NCBI GenBank assembly: GCA_021324355.1
Contig: JAJPJD010000006.1
Location: 62,001-126,000 of the forward strand
DNA from: Actinomycetota bacterium
Lineage (GTDB): Bacteria > Actinomycetota > Acidimicrobiia > Acidimicrobiales > RAAP-2
Reading direction: 5' to 3'
DNA: 64,000 bases
Part shown: in pieces, positions 52,259-62,197 of the stretch
How the letters are laid out: the number at the start of each line of letters is the position of its first letter
Numbering within the stretch: position 1 is the first letter of the stretch
Position numbers and translations under genes: made by a program
The notes under the pieces: model-generated
Databases searched by the model: none
Told to the model about the DNA's origin: nothing
The model's input: only the letters and a program-made list of their open reading frames with translations

Positions 52259-52945
52259 TCAAGACCCGATCAACGGGATTCGGAGGCTGCCTTGCCCTTC
52301 CGGGCGCACCTTCGGCCGGTGGTCCCAGGTGTCCCGGCAGCTGTCGGAACAGAAGAGAATCGGATTGCCGAGCGCGTCCCGGGCCACGCTGTCCGCCACC
52401 GAGTGCGTCAGAGGGATGCCACAGATTGGGTCGGGGAACACGGTTCCCTCCAGGGGGGCGAGCCCCAGGCGGGATACGAACAGCGGGTGCTCGAGACCCC
52501 GCAGGGTCACCTCGCCGGCCGAGAGGACCGTGACCCATTTGGGTAGGTGCTGAACGATCTCCGGTCCAGCCCAGACCTCACCCCCAGGGGCCACGTCGCA
52601 GAGGCGGGCGGCCACGTTGACCGCATGGCCGATGTAGTCGTCCCCCTCGAGCAGGATCACGTCATCGACCATCAACCCGCATCTCACGGCCATCGGCTCC
52701 TCCGCCCGACGGGAGGCGACCTGCATCTCCACCGTCGCTGCGACCAGCGGCATGGTTTCCACTCCCACGAGCATGGCGCCGTCGCCGAGCCACTTGGCCA
52801 CCCGGACCCCTCGCCGGGAGCAGATTTCGCGGACCATCGACCGGAACGCGGTCAGGATCAACACCGCCCGCTCGTCCCCTTGGACTTCGGTGAAAGCGGT
52901 GAACCCGGACAGATCGATGAAGGCGAAGCTGCGCCGGATCCGCAC
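52259..52945 (-). CDS. Class III nucleotidyl cyclase with C-terminal YHS-like metal domain
   Basis: A 228-residue protein. The catalytic homology domain (about 1-165) has both metal-binding Asp residues, in FAFIDLSGFTAFTE and KWLGDGAMLVG, and the transition-state Asn/Arg in GHAVNVAARL, so it should make cAMP or cGMP (as a dimer). The tail carries DPICGIPLTHS and ILFCSDSCRDTW, a YHS-like element with three cysteines that often binds a metal. GTG at 52945, 12 bases after livF: it is the last gene of the ABC importer operon. The combination suggests a transport- or metal-responsive second-messenger signal. Confidence 0.85.
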   Translation of the reverse strand: MRIRRSFAFIDLSGFTAFTEVQGDERAVLILTAFRSMVREICSRRGVRVAKWLGDGAMLVGVETMPLVAATVEMQVASRRAEEPMAVRCGLMVDDVILLEGDDYIGHAVNVAARLCDVAPGGEVWAGPEIVQHLPKWVTVLSAGEVTLRGLEHPLFVSRLGLAPLEGTVFPDPICGIPLTHSVADSVARDALGNPILFCSDSCRDTWDHRPKVRPEGQGSLRIPLIGS

Positions 52946-52957
52946 GACCAGATCGTC

Positions 52958-53707
52958 TCACGCCCCAGGGCTCGACGGGGGATCCGCCGCCGGACGGGCC
53001 GACGAGCCACCGCCGAGGACCGCCTCCAAGGGCTGGGTAGCCTGGCTCGGCGGCCCGTCAAAACGGACCGAGCCCCGGTCCAAGACGACGGCCCGATCCG
53101 CCAACTTGAGGACCCGGTCGACACGCTGCTCGATGACCAGCAGGGCGATCCCCCGATCGTGCAGGGCGCCCAGCTGCTGGTAGAGGTCGTCTACGGCGGC
53201 AGGAGAGAGGCCGAGCGAGAGCTCGTCAGCCACCACCACGTCCGGCTGATCCGCCAGGACCTTGGCCAGAGAGAGGATCCGCTGCTGGCCCCCAGACAGG
53301 GTCCCGGCTCGCTGGTGGCGGCGCTCGGCCAGGATCGGGAACCGGGCGAACGTCTCCTCCAGGGCCTCCCGGACGGCCTTGGGGCCGAGCCATCGGCCAA
53401 AGGACAGCTCGAGGTTCTCAAGGACGCTCAGCCGGGCGAACACTCCTCGACCCTCGGGAACCGAGGCCAGCCGGGCCCGGGCGATCCGCCAGGGTGCAGC
53501 ACCGGTGAGGTCCCTCCCCCCGACCCGGAGCCGGCCGGAAACCGGCCGGACGAGTCCTGCGCACACCCGGGCAACGGTCGACTTGCCAGCGCCGTTGGGG
53601 CCCACCAGGGCGACGACCTCACCACGGCCTACTGCCAGGCTGATGTCGTCGATGGCTCGGTAGGGGCCGTAGGCGGCGGTGATCGACTCGAGCTCGAGGG
53701 CGGTCAT
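52958..53707 (-). CDS. livF: Branched-chain amino acid-type ABC transporter ATPase (LivF-like)
   Basis: A 249-residue ATPase. Walker A GPNGAGKST, signature LSGGQQRILSLAKVLADQPD and Walker B-type VVVADELSLGLSP are complete. The first 30 residues (LESITAAYGPYRAIDDISLA) are typical of LivF. It overlaps livG by 4 bases. It powers uptake of a small hydrophobic solute through the fused permease. Whether the substrate is an amino acid or another small acid or amide is not predictable. Confidence 0.9.
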   Translation of the reverse strand: MTALELESITAAYGPYRAIDDISLAVGRGEVVALVGPNGAGKSTVARVCAGLVRPVSGRLRVGGRDLTGAAPWRIARARLASVPEGRGVFARLSVLENLELSFGRWLGPKAVREALEETFARFPILAERRHQRAGTLSGGQQRILSLAKVLADQPDVVVADELSLGLSPAAVDDLYQQLGALHDRGIALLVIEQRVDRVLKLADRAVVLDRGSVRFDGPPSQATQPLEAVLGGGSSARPAADPPSSPGA

Positions 53708-54471
53708 GCCACCGCCTCACCCAGATAGGCCCGCCGGACGGCCGGATCGGCCATGACCTCCTCGAAGCGCCCCTGGGCGATGACTCGGCCGACATCGAGC
53801 ACCACGACCCGGTCGCACGCGGTCGCGACCAGCCCCAGGTCGTGCTCGACCAGGAGCACCCCGATCCCCCGAGAGGCGGCCAGTTGAAGGGTGCCGGTCA
53901 GCTTGGACGCCTCCCAGCGGTCGAGCCCAGAGGATGGCTCGTCGGCCAGCAGCACCCGAGGTCGGCCGATCAGTGCTCGACCGAGCTCCAGCATGCGACA
54001 GGGCCCGAGAGGCAAGCTGGCCACCGGAGCCTGGGCCAGGTCGGCCAGTCCGAGCTGATTCAGCACGTCGACGATCTCTGCTCCTTCGGCGGTACTCGGG
54101 CGAGCCCGTGCCAGCAACTGCGACCACTGACCCGCCCGATGCCTGGCCCGCAGCGCCGCCAGCAGGTGCGCCTCGACCGAGAGCTCGGGAAAAAGTGCGA
54201 CTCGCTGGAACGTGCGGCCGATGCCGAGCCTCGCCCGCTGGAAGGGGGGTGCGTCACCAAGCTCGATCCCTTCCAGAAGCACTGAACCCGAGGACGGCTC
54301 GAGCTGACCGCCCACACAGTTCACGAGCGTGCTCTTCCCAGCCCCGTTCGGGCCCACAAGGCCGACGATCTCACCTCGGCGGAGCTCGAGGTCGACGTGG
54401 TCCAGCGCGACCACTCCCCCGAAGTTCACTGACAGCGAGCGCACCGCGAGCACGACACGGTCGTCAGCCAT
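53704..54471 (-). CDS. livG: Branched-chain amino acid-type ABC transporter ATPase (LivG-like)
   Basis: A 255-residue ATPase with Walker A GPNGAGKST and Walker B region RVLLADEPSSGLD. The ABC signature is unusual: LPLGPCRMLELGRAL instead of LSGGQ, so the Ser and both following Gly positions are altered. This could reduce ATP hydrolysis at one of the two sites, as in asymmetric ABC transporters. It overlaps the permease gene by 8 bases and livF by 4. Confidence 0.9.
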   Translation of the reverse strand: MADDRVVLAVRSLSVNFGGVVALDHVDLELRRGEIVGLVGPNGAGKSTLVNCVGGQLEPSSGSVLLEGIELGDAPPFQRARLGIGRTFQRVALFPELSVEAHLLAALRARHRAGQWSQLLARARPSTAEGAEIVDVLNQLGLADLAQAPVASLPLGPCRMLELGRALIGRPRVLLADEPSSGLDRWEASKLTGTLQLAASRGIGVLLVEHDLGLVATACDRVVVLDVGRVIAQGRFEEVMADPAVRRAYLGEAVA

Positions 54472-56473
54472 CGTCAGCCCCGGGGTGCTCGAGTGCGCCG
54501 ACGGTACTGGTGGCGATCACCAAGCCGTCATGCGGCGGCTGGTCGCGGCGGAGCAACCGCTCTGCTCGCTCTGTCCACACCCGCTTCTCGTACTCGACGA
54601 CTCCCTCAGGGTGCGCGGCATACGTCAGCGCCCCGAATGCAAAGAGCACGATCGCGATCCCTCCACTTCCCCACCGTCCCGGGAGATAGCTGAGCAGCTG
54701 CTGCAGCACCGTGAACCCGATGCCCGCCTGGATCGCCCCTTCGATCGTCCGGACCCCGGTGGTGACCACCACCACCACGAACACCAACGAAAGTTCGTAA
54801 TTGAAGTCGGCAGGGGTCACTGTCTGCTGCAACGAGGCATAGAGGGCACCACCGAGGCCTGCCAAGCCGGCCGAGAGCGCAAACACGAGGACCTTCGCCA
54901 CGCTGGGGTTGATCCCCAGGCTCTCCGCGCCCACCGGGCTTGCCCGCAAGGCTTCGAGGTACAGCCCGACGGTGGAGCGCTGCACCAGCTTGACCCCTGC
55001 TGCGCACAGCACCAGGACCACCAACACCAGGACGAAGAAGCCCTTCGTGCTGGTGGTCGCGAGGTTGAGCGAGCCAATCACCGGCCGGGGCACGACCAGG
55101 CCGACCGGCGGACCTCCAGCCCACGAGTAGGGAAAGACGGCGTTGTCGGCCAGCAGGGCCAGAGCGAGCGTCAGCAGGGCCAGTGGCAGCCCACGAAGCC
55201 GGAGGGCGGGAAGGGCGCCGATTGCACCAACCCCTGCGGCCACGACCGCTCCGACCACCGCCCCCAGCAGGATCGGAAGGCCCTGATGCACGGCGAGCTG
55301 GGCCGCAGCAAAGGCACCCACCCCGGCAAAGGTGGCCTGACAGAGAGACACCTCGCCACCGAGGCCGGTGATCAGGGTGATCGAGAGGAAGATGATCGAG
55401 TACACGAGCCCCGCCGTCAGCGCGAACCCCCAGTCGCCGGGGACCCAGGTGAGAACCGACAAGACGGCCGCCACCGCCAGAATCCGCCCGCCAACCTTGA
55501 TCACCCGGTCCAGTTCATGGCTCCGAGTGAGGGTGATGCTCGGCGGCGGAGGTGGGTCGCACCCAGCCAACGGGTCCTCGTTCTCCTCGAGCGCCCGCAT
55601 CTTGCGCCGACCCACCAGCAGCAGGGCCAGCAGGAGGAATGGAATCGCGGGTAGCAGGCCGGTGTGCCACACGCTGGTCGGCGAGAAGTAGCCGGCGGCG
55701 AGGCCCTCCACAACGCCAAGCACGATCCCTCCGACCAGAGCGAGCGGGATGTCAGCGAGGTTCCCGAGGGCAGCCGCTGCCAGCGCGGCAACCAGCAGCA
55801 CGGCGTAGTCGTTGGACTGCAGTGTCGGGTACTGCGGGGCCAGCAGCACCCCGGCCAAGCCGGCCATGACGCTCGATCCCATCCAGGCGGCCAACAGCAC
55901 GCGGTCGGCTCGGATCCCTTCGAGCTCCAGCAGGCGAGGGCTCTCGACGGCCGCCCGAATGGTGAGACCGAGACGGCTCGCCCCCAGCAGCGCGCTCAGA
56001 ACCACGACCACCCCGGCGCTCACCAGCACCGTCTCCAGCTCGAGCCCGTTCACCGGCGTCGCCCCGACGTGGAGGTACACCCTCCCTGGGTCGAGGAAGA
56101 GCGTGGGCGGCGCGAAACGGGTGGCGCTCCCGAAGACCAAATTGACCAGCTCGGGCAGGGCAACCGACACTGCCACCGCCGAGACGACCTTGGCGGTCGT
56201 GTTGGTCGGTGCGATCCGCCGGAACAAGAAGCGATCCAGGACCCCGCCGAGCACCGGAGCGAGGACGAGCACCGAGAGCACGCACGCAAGACCGACCGGC
56301 ACACCGTTCTCGGTGAGCACGGTGTACAGGTAGGCGGAAACGAAGGCTTGCGCGCCGAACCCGAAATTGAACACGCCAGTGGTGCGGTAGGTGAGGACCA
56401 GGCCCATAGCGACGATGGCGTAGGTGCACCCGAATGGGATCCCCGGGAGGGCGTAGCTGAGAAACGTGCTCAC
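54464..56473 (-). CDS. Fused LivH-LivM-type ABC permease
   Basis: A 669-residue single chain holding both permease subunits. Residues about 1-290 are LivH-like (GCTYAIVAMGLVLTYRTTGVF) with about eight hydrophobic helices. After a charged linker (about 295-330) residues 335-640 are LivM-like (GLVYSIIFLSITLITGLGGE). The C-terminal tail is hydrophilic. Fusion of the two subunits is seen in some actinobacteria. Placed between the substrate-binding lipoprotein gene and livG, with short or overlapping junctions. Confidence 0.9.
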   Translation of the reverse strand: MSTFLSYALPGIPFGCTYAIVAMGLVLTYRTTGVFNFGFGAQAFVSAYLYTVLTENGVPVGLACVLSVLVLAPVLGGVLDRFLFRRIAPTNTTAKVVSAVAVSVALPELVNLVFGSATRFAPPTLFLDPGRVYLHVGATPVNGLELETVLVSAGVVVVLSALLGASRLGLTIRAAVESPRLLELEGIRADRVLLAAWMGSSVMAGLAGVLLAPQYPTLQSNDYAVLLVAALAAAALGNLADIPLALVGGIVLGVVEGLAAGYFSPTSVWHTGLLPAIPFLLLALLLVGRRKMRALEENEDPLAGCDPPPPPSITLTRSHELDRVIKVGGRILAVAAVLSVLTWVPGDWGFALTAGLVYSIIFLSITLITGLGGEVSLCQATFAGVGAFAAAQLAVHQGLPILLGAVVGAVVAAGVGAIGALPALRLRGLPLALLTLALALLADNAVFPYSWAGGPPVGLVVPRPVIGSLNLATTSTKGFFVLVLVVLVLCAAGVKLVQRSTVGLYLEALRASPVGAESLGINPSVAKVLVFALSAGLAGLGGALYASLQQTVTPADFNYELSLVFVVVVVTTGVRTIEGAIQAGIGFTVLQQLLSYLPGRWGSGGIAIVLFAFGALTYAAHPEGVVEYEKRVWTERAERLLRRDQPPHDGLVIATSTVGALEHPGADDG

Positions 56474-56485
56474 TGGTCCCTGCCC

Positions 56486-57778
56486 CTAGGCCCCGGGCGA
56501 TCCCGGAGGTGGCGCCACCGGCTCAAGCCGGCTTGTCCCGTGGGTCGGGAAGCAGACCCAGATGTCCCGCCCCCGGTTGAAAACGACCTTGAACGTCTCG
56601 CCAACCGCTTCCACGAACGTCTCACACGTCGGAGACGTGACCACAGTGTGGGCAATCTCCCAATTGATCGGTGTGATCAAACCTCCTCCGGTGAAGTTGG
56701 TGATGTGGTTGATCGCGTCGATGAGCTTCTTCTGCGTGGGAGCAGGGCCAGCCGCTCTGAGGCCATCAACGAAGAGCGCCGCGCTGAGCCACCCCTCCAT
56801 CGCCACCTCGTTGTAGGTGTACGCAGGCTCGTAGCGGTTCATGACCTTGATGTACTGCTCGAGGCCGGGGAACTCGCCGGGAAACTGCGATGTAGCCTGG
56901 AACGGTACGTGCTGGAGCAAGAAGTAAGTGTTCTGCATGAGCGACGGGTACTTCCGCAGAGAGGAGAGGTCATAGCCGTCAAGCCAGACCTGCTTTACCC
57001 CGGTGAGGCCGTTCTGTTGGAGCTCCCGGGACAAGGTGAGATTCCCCGGCAGGTCCATGCAGCTCACGACGAAGTCGACGCCTGCCTGCTTCATGTGTAC
57101 GACGTCCGAGCTAAGCGAGGTCCCGTAAGGAACCGCGAGGTCGGAATAGCCCACAGTGATCCCGTGAGACCGCAGCCCCTTCAAGGCGTCGGCGCACTCA
57201 TCAGAGGACTGGGGGACGTTGTAGGCGATCACCGATGCGACACGAGCATGGAGCTGCTCGGCAAGGTACGGGAAAAACGGCTCGGTAGTCGCGTAGTCGA
57301 GGACAGACCCGTAGGCCGCGAAGAGGTTCTTGTAGGGGCTCCAGTCGTTCTGGGTAGCGAACCCGAAGGTCGGCGTGCCGGTCTGTACCAAGAACGGTTG
57401 GCCGGAGAAAAACGCTGTCGCCTCACCAACCACCGCGAAGACATGATCCTGCTGGATCAAGGTCCGAGTGACCGCGGCGTTGTTCACAGTGCCGTCGTCC
57501 AATGCATGGGTAAGAACGATCTTGCGCCCGTAGACGCCCCCGTGCGCGTCGACCATGTCAAGGTAGGCACGCACCCCTGGAACGATCGGCGCGAAGTCGG
57601 CTGCGAGGCCGCCCGAGAGGGTGGCAATCGCACCCACGCTGATCTCATGGGCCGACACGCCAGGCGCGTTCGATGTGCTGGTGCTTGCCGAGGTGGAGGC
57701 ATTGGAACATCCAGCGAGGAGCAGGACGGTCACAGCACCCAGCACGGCGAGCGACACCGCGCCACCGCGATGTTGCAA
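56486..57778 (-). CDS. ABC transporter substrate-binding lipoprotein (Liv type)
   Basis: A 430-residue exported solute receptor of the periplasmic-binding family I type (LivJ-like), with ISVGAIATLSGGLAADF after the tail and a typical type I domain pattern. TTG at 57778 gives an ideal lipoprotein signal with lipobox LLAGC, Cys24 acylated, and a GAGGG box just upstream. The frame stays open to an ATG at 57901, which would give an implausible 41-residue N-extension. A Ser/Thr-rich linker follows the Cys. Twelve bases from the permease gene; first gene of the operon. Confidence 0.88.
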   Translation of the reverse strand: MQHRGGAVSLAVLGAVTVLLLAGCSNASTSASTSTSNAPGVSAHEISVGAIATLSGGLAADFAPIVPGVRAYLDMVDAHGGVYGRKIVLTHALDDGTVNNAAVTRTLIQQDHVFAVVGEATAFFSGQPFLVQTGTPTFGFATQNDWSPYKNLFAAYGSVLDYATTEPFFPYLAEQLHARVASVIAYNVPQSSDECADALKGLRSHGITVGYSDLAVPYGTSLSSDVVHMKQAGVDFVVSCMDLPGNLTLSRELQQNGLTGVKQVWLDGYDLSSLRKYPSLMQNTYFLLQHVPFQATSQFPGEFPGLEQYIKVMNRYEPAYTYNEVAMEGWLSAALFVDGLRAAGPAPTQKKLIDAINHITNFTGGGLITPINWEIAHTVVTSPTCETFVEAVGETFKVVFNRGRDIWVCFPTHGTSRLEPVAPPPGSPGA

Positions 57779-57919
57779 GACCCTCGTCGCAGGCTCCCTT
57801 TGCTCGTCCACCGCAGCGGTGGGCTGGACCCAAGACTCAGTCGTCACTGTAGTGGCGTCGGCGATGGCCTCCTCTTGCGCGCGATCGACTGAGACGTTCA
57901 AGCGAACGTTCGATTCGCC

Positions 57920-58777
57920 TCAGGCCGGCATCGGGAAGATCAACGGCTCGTCTCGAACTTCGGCCATCGCCCGGTGGCGTGCTGGCACGTCCATGGGCGA
58001 GAGCGAACTGGCGATTTCGACTGCTGCCGCCAGCAACGTGACGTCGCCGGGGGTGCAGAAGGCAGCCACGCCAGGGGTCGACAGCGCGAACTCGATTCCT
58101 CGCCGGAGTTCGCGCGGATCCACGTACGGCTCGTACCACGTGCCGGCGGTTGGCTGCCGACCCTCCCAGGGTCGCGCTGCTCCGGCCTTGATGGCCATGA
58201 CTCCCACGTCACGCCGGCGTGCCTCGGCGAGCAACGCCTCGGCATCGGCACGATAGGCGGGGTCGACCCAGAGGCGGGGGTTGATCGGGAACATGACCGT
58301 GTCAACGTCGTACCGTCGCAGGGCCTCGAGGTGCGCCGCCGGAGCCCCGAGCCCATGGCCGGTGACCCCGACGAACCGGCACAGCCCCTCCGCACGGGCC
58401 GCAAAGATCGCCTCGGCAGCCAGGGCTCGGCGGTCCAGCTCCTCCAGGTCGGTGACCGCGTGCAGCTGGTAGAGGTCGAAGCGGTCGCACCCGAGCAGGG
58501 AGAGCGACTCCTCCAGCTGCGCTCGGACCCCGTCGGGGTTCTTGCGGAGGGTCTTGCAGCCGACGAACAGGCGATCTCGAACCGGCGGGATCAGCGGACC
58601 GAGCAGCTCCTGGGCCCGCCCGTACTGGGGCGCCACGTCCAGGTGGTTCACGCCCGCCTCCAGGGCCCTCTGGAAGGCCGTCTCCACCTCCTGGGGGTTC
58701 GAGCGGCTGAAGGCCGCGCCGCCCAGGATGGCCACCGACGACCAGTGCTCGGTCCGCCCGAGCCGCCGTTGTTCCAC
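57920..58777 (-). CDS. Aldo/keto reductase
   Basis: A 285-residue NAD(P)H-dependent oxidoreductase of the AKR fold. The catalytic tetrad is visible: Asp47 and Tyr52 ([10 protein letters not shown]), Lys75 (FVGCKTLRK) and His106 (LYQLHAV). It reduces aldehydes or ketones. It is divergent from the aldehyde dehydrogenase gene, the two separated by 129 bases. GTG at 58777. Confidence 0.88.
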   Translation of the reverse strand: MEQRRLGRTEHWSSVAILGGAAFSRSNPQEVETAFQRALEAGVNHLDVAPQYGRAQELLGPLIPPVRDRLFVGCKTLRKNPDGVRAQLEESLSLLGCDRFDLYQLHAVTDLEELDRRALAAEAIFAARAEGLCRFVGVTGHGLGAPAAHLEALRRYDVDTVMFPINPRLWVDPAYRADAEALLAEARRRDVGVMAIKAGAARPWEGRQPTAGTWYEPYVDPRELRRGIEFALSTPGVAAFCTPGDVTLLAAAVEIASSLSPMDVPARHRAMAEVRDEPLIFPMPA

Positions 58778-58906
58778 GGTGCCGACCGTAGCGCTGGCGC
58801 CCGGGCCGGGCCGGGACCGGACCGGGTTCAGGGAGCTAGGGTCAGGGTGGAAGAAGTGCTTCCTCGCCACCGCCGGCCCCAGGCCGGCTGCTCCGGGAGG
58901 TCTGAC

Positions 58907-60325
58907 ATGGACGTTCGAGACAGGATCTACATCGACGGCGCCTGGGTGCCCTCGGCGGGACGGGGAACCCTCGAGGTGCTCGACTCGAACACCGAGGAGG
59001 TGATCGGCACCATCCCGGAAGGAACGGCTGAGGACGTTGACAAGGCCGTTGCTGCCGCTGCCGCGGCATTCGGTGAGTGGTCGTCGATGTCGCACGAGGA
59101 ACGCTCGAAGCTGCTGGCACGGGTCTCCGAAGGTCTGGCAGCCCGGACCGACGAGATCGCCGAGACGATCTCCAAAGAGGTTGGGATGCCCCTGTCCCTG
59201 TCGAAGATCGTCCAGGTTGGCCTGCCCACTGGCGTCTTCTCGGACATGGCCAAGCGCGTAACCGAATTCCAGTGGGAGCGGGAGCTCGGGAACTCATTGA
59301 TCGTCCGCGAACCGGTAGGGGTCGTCGGCGCGATCACTCCGTGGAACTACCCCCTCTACCAGATCTCCCTGAAGGTGGCGCCGGCCCTGGCCGCTGGCTG
59401 CACAGTGGTCCTCAAGCCCAGCGAGATCGCACCGCTGAACGCCTTCGCGTTGGCGGAGATCCTCCACGATGTCGGCTTCCCGCCCGGGGTCTTCAACCTG
59501 GTGACTGGCGTGGGCAATGTGGTGGGTGAAGCAATCGCCCGGCATCCCAAGGTGGATATGGTCTCCTTCACCGGGTCCACCCGGGCCGGCAAGCGCGTCA
59601 TGACCCTTGCCGCCGAGACCGTGAAGAAAGTCGCGCTAGAGCTCGGCGGGAAGTCGGCCAACATCATCCTCGAGGATGCCGATCTCGATGCCGCAATCCC
59701 GGCCGGGATGTTCGCCTGTTATATCAACTCGGGACAGACCTGCTCGGCTTTGACCCGCATGATCGTGCCGCGTTCCCGGCTGGCCGAGGTCGAGGAGAAG
59801 GCGAAGGCCGCCGCAGAAGGGTTCGTTCCCGGAAGCTCTCTCGACCCGGGAACCACCCTCGGGCCACTCGCTTCGGCGGTCCAACGGGATCGGGTCCGTG
59901 GGTACATCGAGAAGGGGCTGAGCGAAGGCGCCAAGCTGGTCACCGGTGGCACCGAGCCCCCCGAGGGCCTCGAGAAGGGCTACTTCGTCCGTCCGACCGT
60001 GTTCTCCGACGTGACTCCGGACATGACGATCGCTCAGGAGGAGATCTTCGGTCCGGTCCTCGCGATCCTCCCTTACGACACCGAAGAGGAAGCCATCGCG
60101 ATCGCCAACAACTCGATCTATGGGCTCTCGGGAGGGGTGTGGAGCCGGGACAAGGCCCATGCCGAACAGGTTGCACGGCGCATTCGCACCGGCCAAGTCG
60201 ATATCAACGGAGGGGCCTTCAACCCCGCGGCGCCGTTCGGAGGCTACAAGCAGTCCGGGATCGGCCGTGAGCGGGGCGAGTTCGGCTTCGAGGAATTCTT
60301 GGAGGTCAAGTCTCTCCAGCGCTGA
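58907..60325 (+). CDS. Aldehyde dehydrogenase family protein
   Basis: A 472-residue NAD(P)+-dependent aldehyde dehydrogenase. General base Glu245 ([12 protein letters not shown]) and nucleophile Cys279 ([11 protein letters not shown]) have the normal 34-residue spacing. The PWNYPL and FTGST motifs are present. GGGAGG precedes the ATG at 58907; a longer upstream frame is antisense to the aldo/keto reductase. The aldehyde is not predictable. tRNA-Lys follows. Confidence 0.95.
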   Translation: MDVRDRIYIDGAWVPSAGRGTLEVLDSNTEEVIGTIPEGTAEDVDKAVAAAAAAFGEWSSMSHEERSKLLARVSEGLAARTDEIAETISKEVGMPLSLSKIVQVGLPTGVFSDMAKRVTEFQWERELGNSLIVREPVGVVGAITPWNYPLYQISLKVAPALAAGCTVVLKPSEIAPLNAFALAEILHDVGFPPGVFNLVTGVGNVVGEAIARHPKVDMVSFTGSTRAGKRVMTLAAETVKKVALELGGKSANIILEDADLDAAIPAGMFACYINSGQTCSALTRMIVPRSRLAEVEEKAKAAAEGFVPGSSLDPGTTLGPLASAVQRDRVRGYIEKGLSEGAKLVTGGTEPPEGLEKGYFVRPTVFSDVTPDMTIAQEEIFGPVLAILPYDTEEEAIAIANNSIYGLSGGVWSRDKAHAEQVARRIRTGQVDINGGAFNPAAPFGGYKQSGIGRERGEFGFEEFLEVKSLQR

Positions 60326-60358
60326 TCGCGAGCCGAGAGCGGTGGCGTACACTGAGGC

Positions 60359-60430
60359 GCGCCTCTAGCTCAACGGCAGAGCAACGGACTCTTAATCCGC
60401 AGGTTGGGGGTTCGAATCCCCCGGGGCGCA
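60359..60430 (+). tRNA. tRNA-Lys (anticodon CTT)
   Basis: A 72-base cloverleaf. Acceptor GCGCCTC pairs with GGGGCGC, with one G-T. Anticodon stem CGGA/TCCG with loop CTCTTAA reads CTT. T-arm is GGGGG-TTCGAAT-CCCCC; the discriminator is A. CCA is not encoded. Confidence 0.93.
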
Positions 60431-60504
60431 CGGCGCGTCGCTGGTCGGCGGTCGAGTCCGGCCCAGAGGGCCGCCTGCGCCCTCGCTACCGGCGACGATC
60501 TCGC

Positions 60505-61074
60505 ATGTGGCACCCGGCCATCGTCACCCTTGCAAGCTCGCTGCTGGTCTCGGCCTGCAGCACCGGCCAGCACGGCTCAAGCCTCCCGACGACGCCATCG
60601 AGCCCGACGACCCAGCCGTCGTCGACCACCACGCTTCCACCGCCGACGACCCAGCCGTCCAACTGCGCGACGGCCCAGCTCAGCGTGGCCACTGGCATGC
60701 GCTCGGGCGCAGCTGGAACCATCGGGCTGGTCATCATCTTCACCAACACCTCCACGGCCACATGCACCTTCTTTGGGTTCCCGGGCGTCGCCGGACTTGA
60801 CGCGGTCGGCAACCAGGTCGCCCAGGCCTCGCGGGTGGCAAGTCCCGGATTGCCACCGAGACTGCTGCTCACCCCCGGAGCGACGGCTTCGGCCATGGTG
60901 CTGGCCTCTGACGTCCCGGAGGGCACGGCCGAGACCTGCAGCACTTACACCGCCCTCCTGGTGACCCCACCAAACGCGTACCAGTCGGTTCGGGTCGACG
61001 CCTCGATGCCGGCATGCGGTGGCCTCCGGGTTGGTCCCGTCTACAGCGGGACGACGGGCCAGCCAACCACCTGA
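60505..61074 (+). CDS. DUF4232-type lipoprotein
   Basis: A 189-residue secreted lipoprotein. A short signal ends in the lipobox LLVSAC (Cys18), then a Pro/Thr/Ser-rich linker to about 52. The globular part (about 54-175) matches DUF4232: GTIGLVIIFTNTSTATCTFF and a second disulfide-type Cys later. The family is common on actinobacterial surfaces; role unknown. ATG at 60505. Confidence 0.8.
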   Translation: MWHPAIVTLASSLLVSACSTGQHGSSLPTTPSSPTTQPSSTTTLPPPTTQPSNCATAQLSVATGMRSGAAGTIGLVIIFTNTSTATCTFFGFPGVAGLDAVGNQVAQASRVASPGLPPRLLLTPGATASAMVLASDVPEGTAETCSTYTALLVTPPNAYQSVRVDASMPACGGLRVGPVYSGTTGQPTT

Positions 61075-61123
61075 ACCGCTGACGCCAGGCTCCTCATCGC
61101 CAGGAAGGTGCCAGACTGGCCTC

Positions 61124-61699
61124 ATGGGCTCCACCTACCCCCAGATCGATGACCGCCTCGCACGGTTCATCGAACGGCAGCCGGTCTTCTTCGTTGCGAC
61201 CGCTCCGCTCAGCGCTGAGGGGCACGTCAACTGCTCCCCCAAGGGCAACGACGGCACCCTCGCCGTCCTCGACCCCCACCGGGTCGCATACCTCGACCTG
61301 ACCGGGAGCGGAATCGAGACCGTCGCTCATCTGCGAGAGAACGGAAGGATCGTGCTCATGTTCTGCGCCTTCACCGGGCCTCCCCGCATCGTCCGTCTCC
61401 ACGGTCGAGGCGAGGTGGTCAGCCTGGATGACCCACGGTTTCCCGCGCTCGCTCAGCGCTTCGCTCCCAACAAGGGCGCTCGGGCTGTGATCACCGTGCA
61501 GGTGGATCGGATCTCAGACTCTTGCGGATATGGAGTCCCGCTGATGACCTTCGAGCGCCACCGAGACAACCTCGACCACTGGGTCGAGACCAAGGGTGGC
61601 CCGGCTGGCCTCGCCGCGTACCGGCGCGACAAGAACGCCGTCAGCATCGATGGCCTCCCGGGGCATCTCGAGGGGGACCGAGGGGGCAGCGCCCCGTAG
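61124..61699 (+). CDS. Pyridoxamine 5'-phosphate oxidase family (PPOX-like) protein
   Basis: A 191-residue FMN- or F420-type split-barrel protein. The N-terminal FIERQPVFFVATAPLSAEGH and NCSPKGNDGTLAVLDPHRVAY are typical of the family, with CAFTGPPRIVRLHGRGEVV as the second barrel strand pair. It probably reduces or oxidises a small redox molecule. ATG at 61124, after the lipoprotein stop. Confidence 0.82.
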   Translation: MGSTYPQIDDRLARFIERQPVFFVATAPLSAEGHVNCSPKGNDGTLAVLDPHRVAYLDLTGSGIETVAHLRENGRIVLMFCAFTGPPRIVRLHGRGEVVSLDDPRFPALAQRFAPNKGARAVITVQVDRISDSCGYGVPLMTFERHRDNLDHWVETKGGPAGLAAYRRDKNAVSIDGLPGHLEGDRGGSAP

Positions 61700-61732
61700 T
61701 CGGGACTGGCATCGCCGATCCAGGTGCCCGGC

Positions 61733-62053
61733 TCAGCCCAAATCCAGCCTGCCGGCACAATGCACACAGGTTCCGCCCGAGCTCTGTCCGAGCGAGCGGA
61801 GCGCCACGACGATGCGCAACTCGGCGCGCGCCTTCCCTGGCAGCTGGGCGGTGGGCACATCCTCGAGCGAGCGGTTCACGTCCTTCCACGGTCGCCTCGG
61901 GCCCACCCGGGCCGCTCTCGACCTGGTATCGGCGACCCCAACGCGGATCGGCTCGATCGGGGTGCCGCGGGAGCCGATGCGGCCGTGGTCGACACCCGAA
62001 CCAACCCCACGCGTAGGAGCCCCGGGTCGCCCGACCATGAGGGCGACTCCCAT
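61733..62053 (-). CDS. Hypothetical protein with C-terminal CxxC
   Basis: A 106-residue frame in the 498-base gap between the PPOX-type and MpaB-type genes, antisense to the direction of both. The C-terminal half reads like protein (VPTAQLPGKARAELRIVVAL) and ends CVHCAGRLDLG, a CxxC. Codon third positions are mostly G/C, as in real genes here. The N-terminal 45 residues are Gly/Arg-rich. No family recognised. The rest of the gap (61700-61732 and 62054-62197) shows nothing I would call. Confidence 0.4.
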   Translation of the reverse strand: MGVALMVGRPGAPTRGVGSGVDHGRIGSRGTPIEPIRVGVADTRSRAARVGPRRPWKDVNRSLEDVPTAQLPGKARAELRIVVALRSLGQSSGGTCVHCAGRLDLG

Positions 62054-62197
62054 CCCCGAAGATCAGATCAGCACGGCAGTGGCCGTGACCAGTGCTGCCA
62101 GCCGAAACGCGGCTGGGCGCCACGCCCAGCATTGGCCCTCGTCCTCGGGGTCGCCAAGCTCTTGCCTCGATTTGCTCCCACCGGCGAAGCTAGACCC

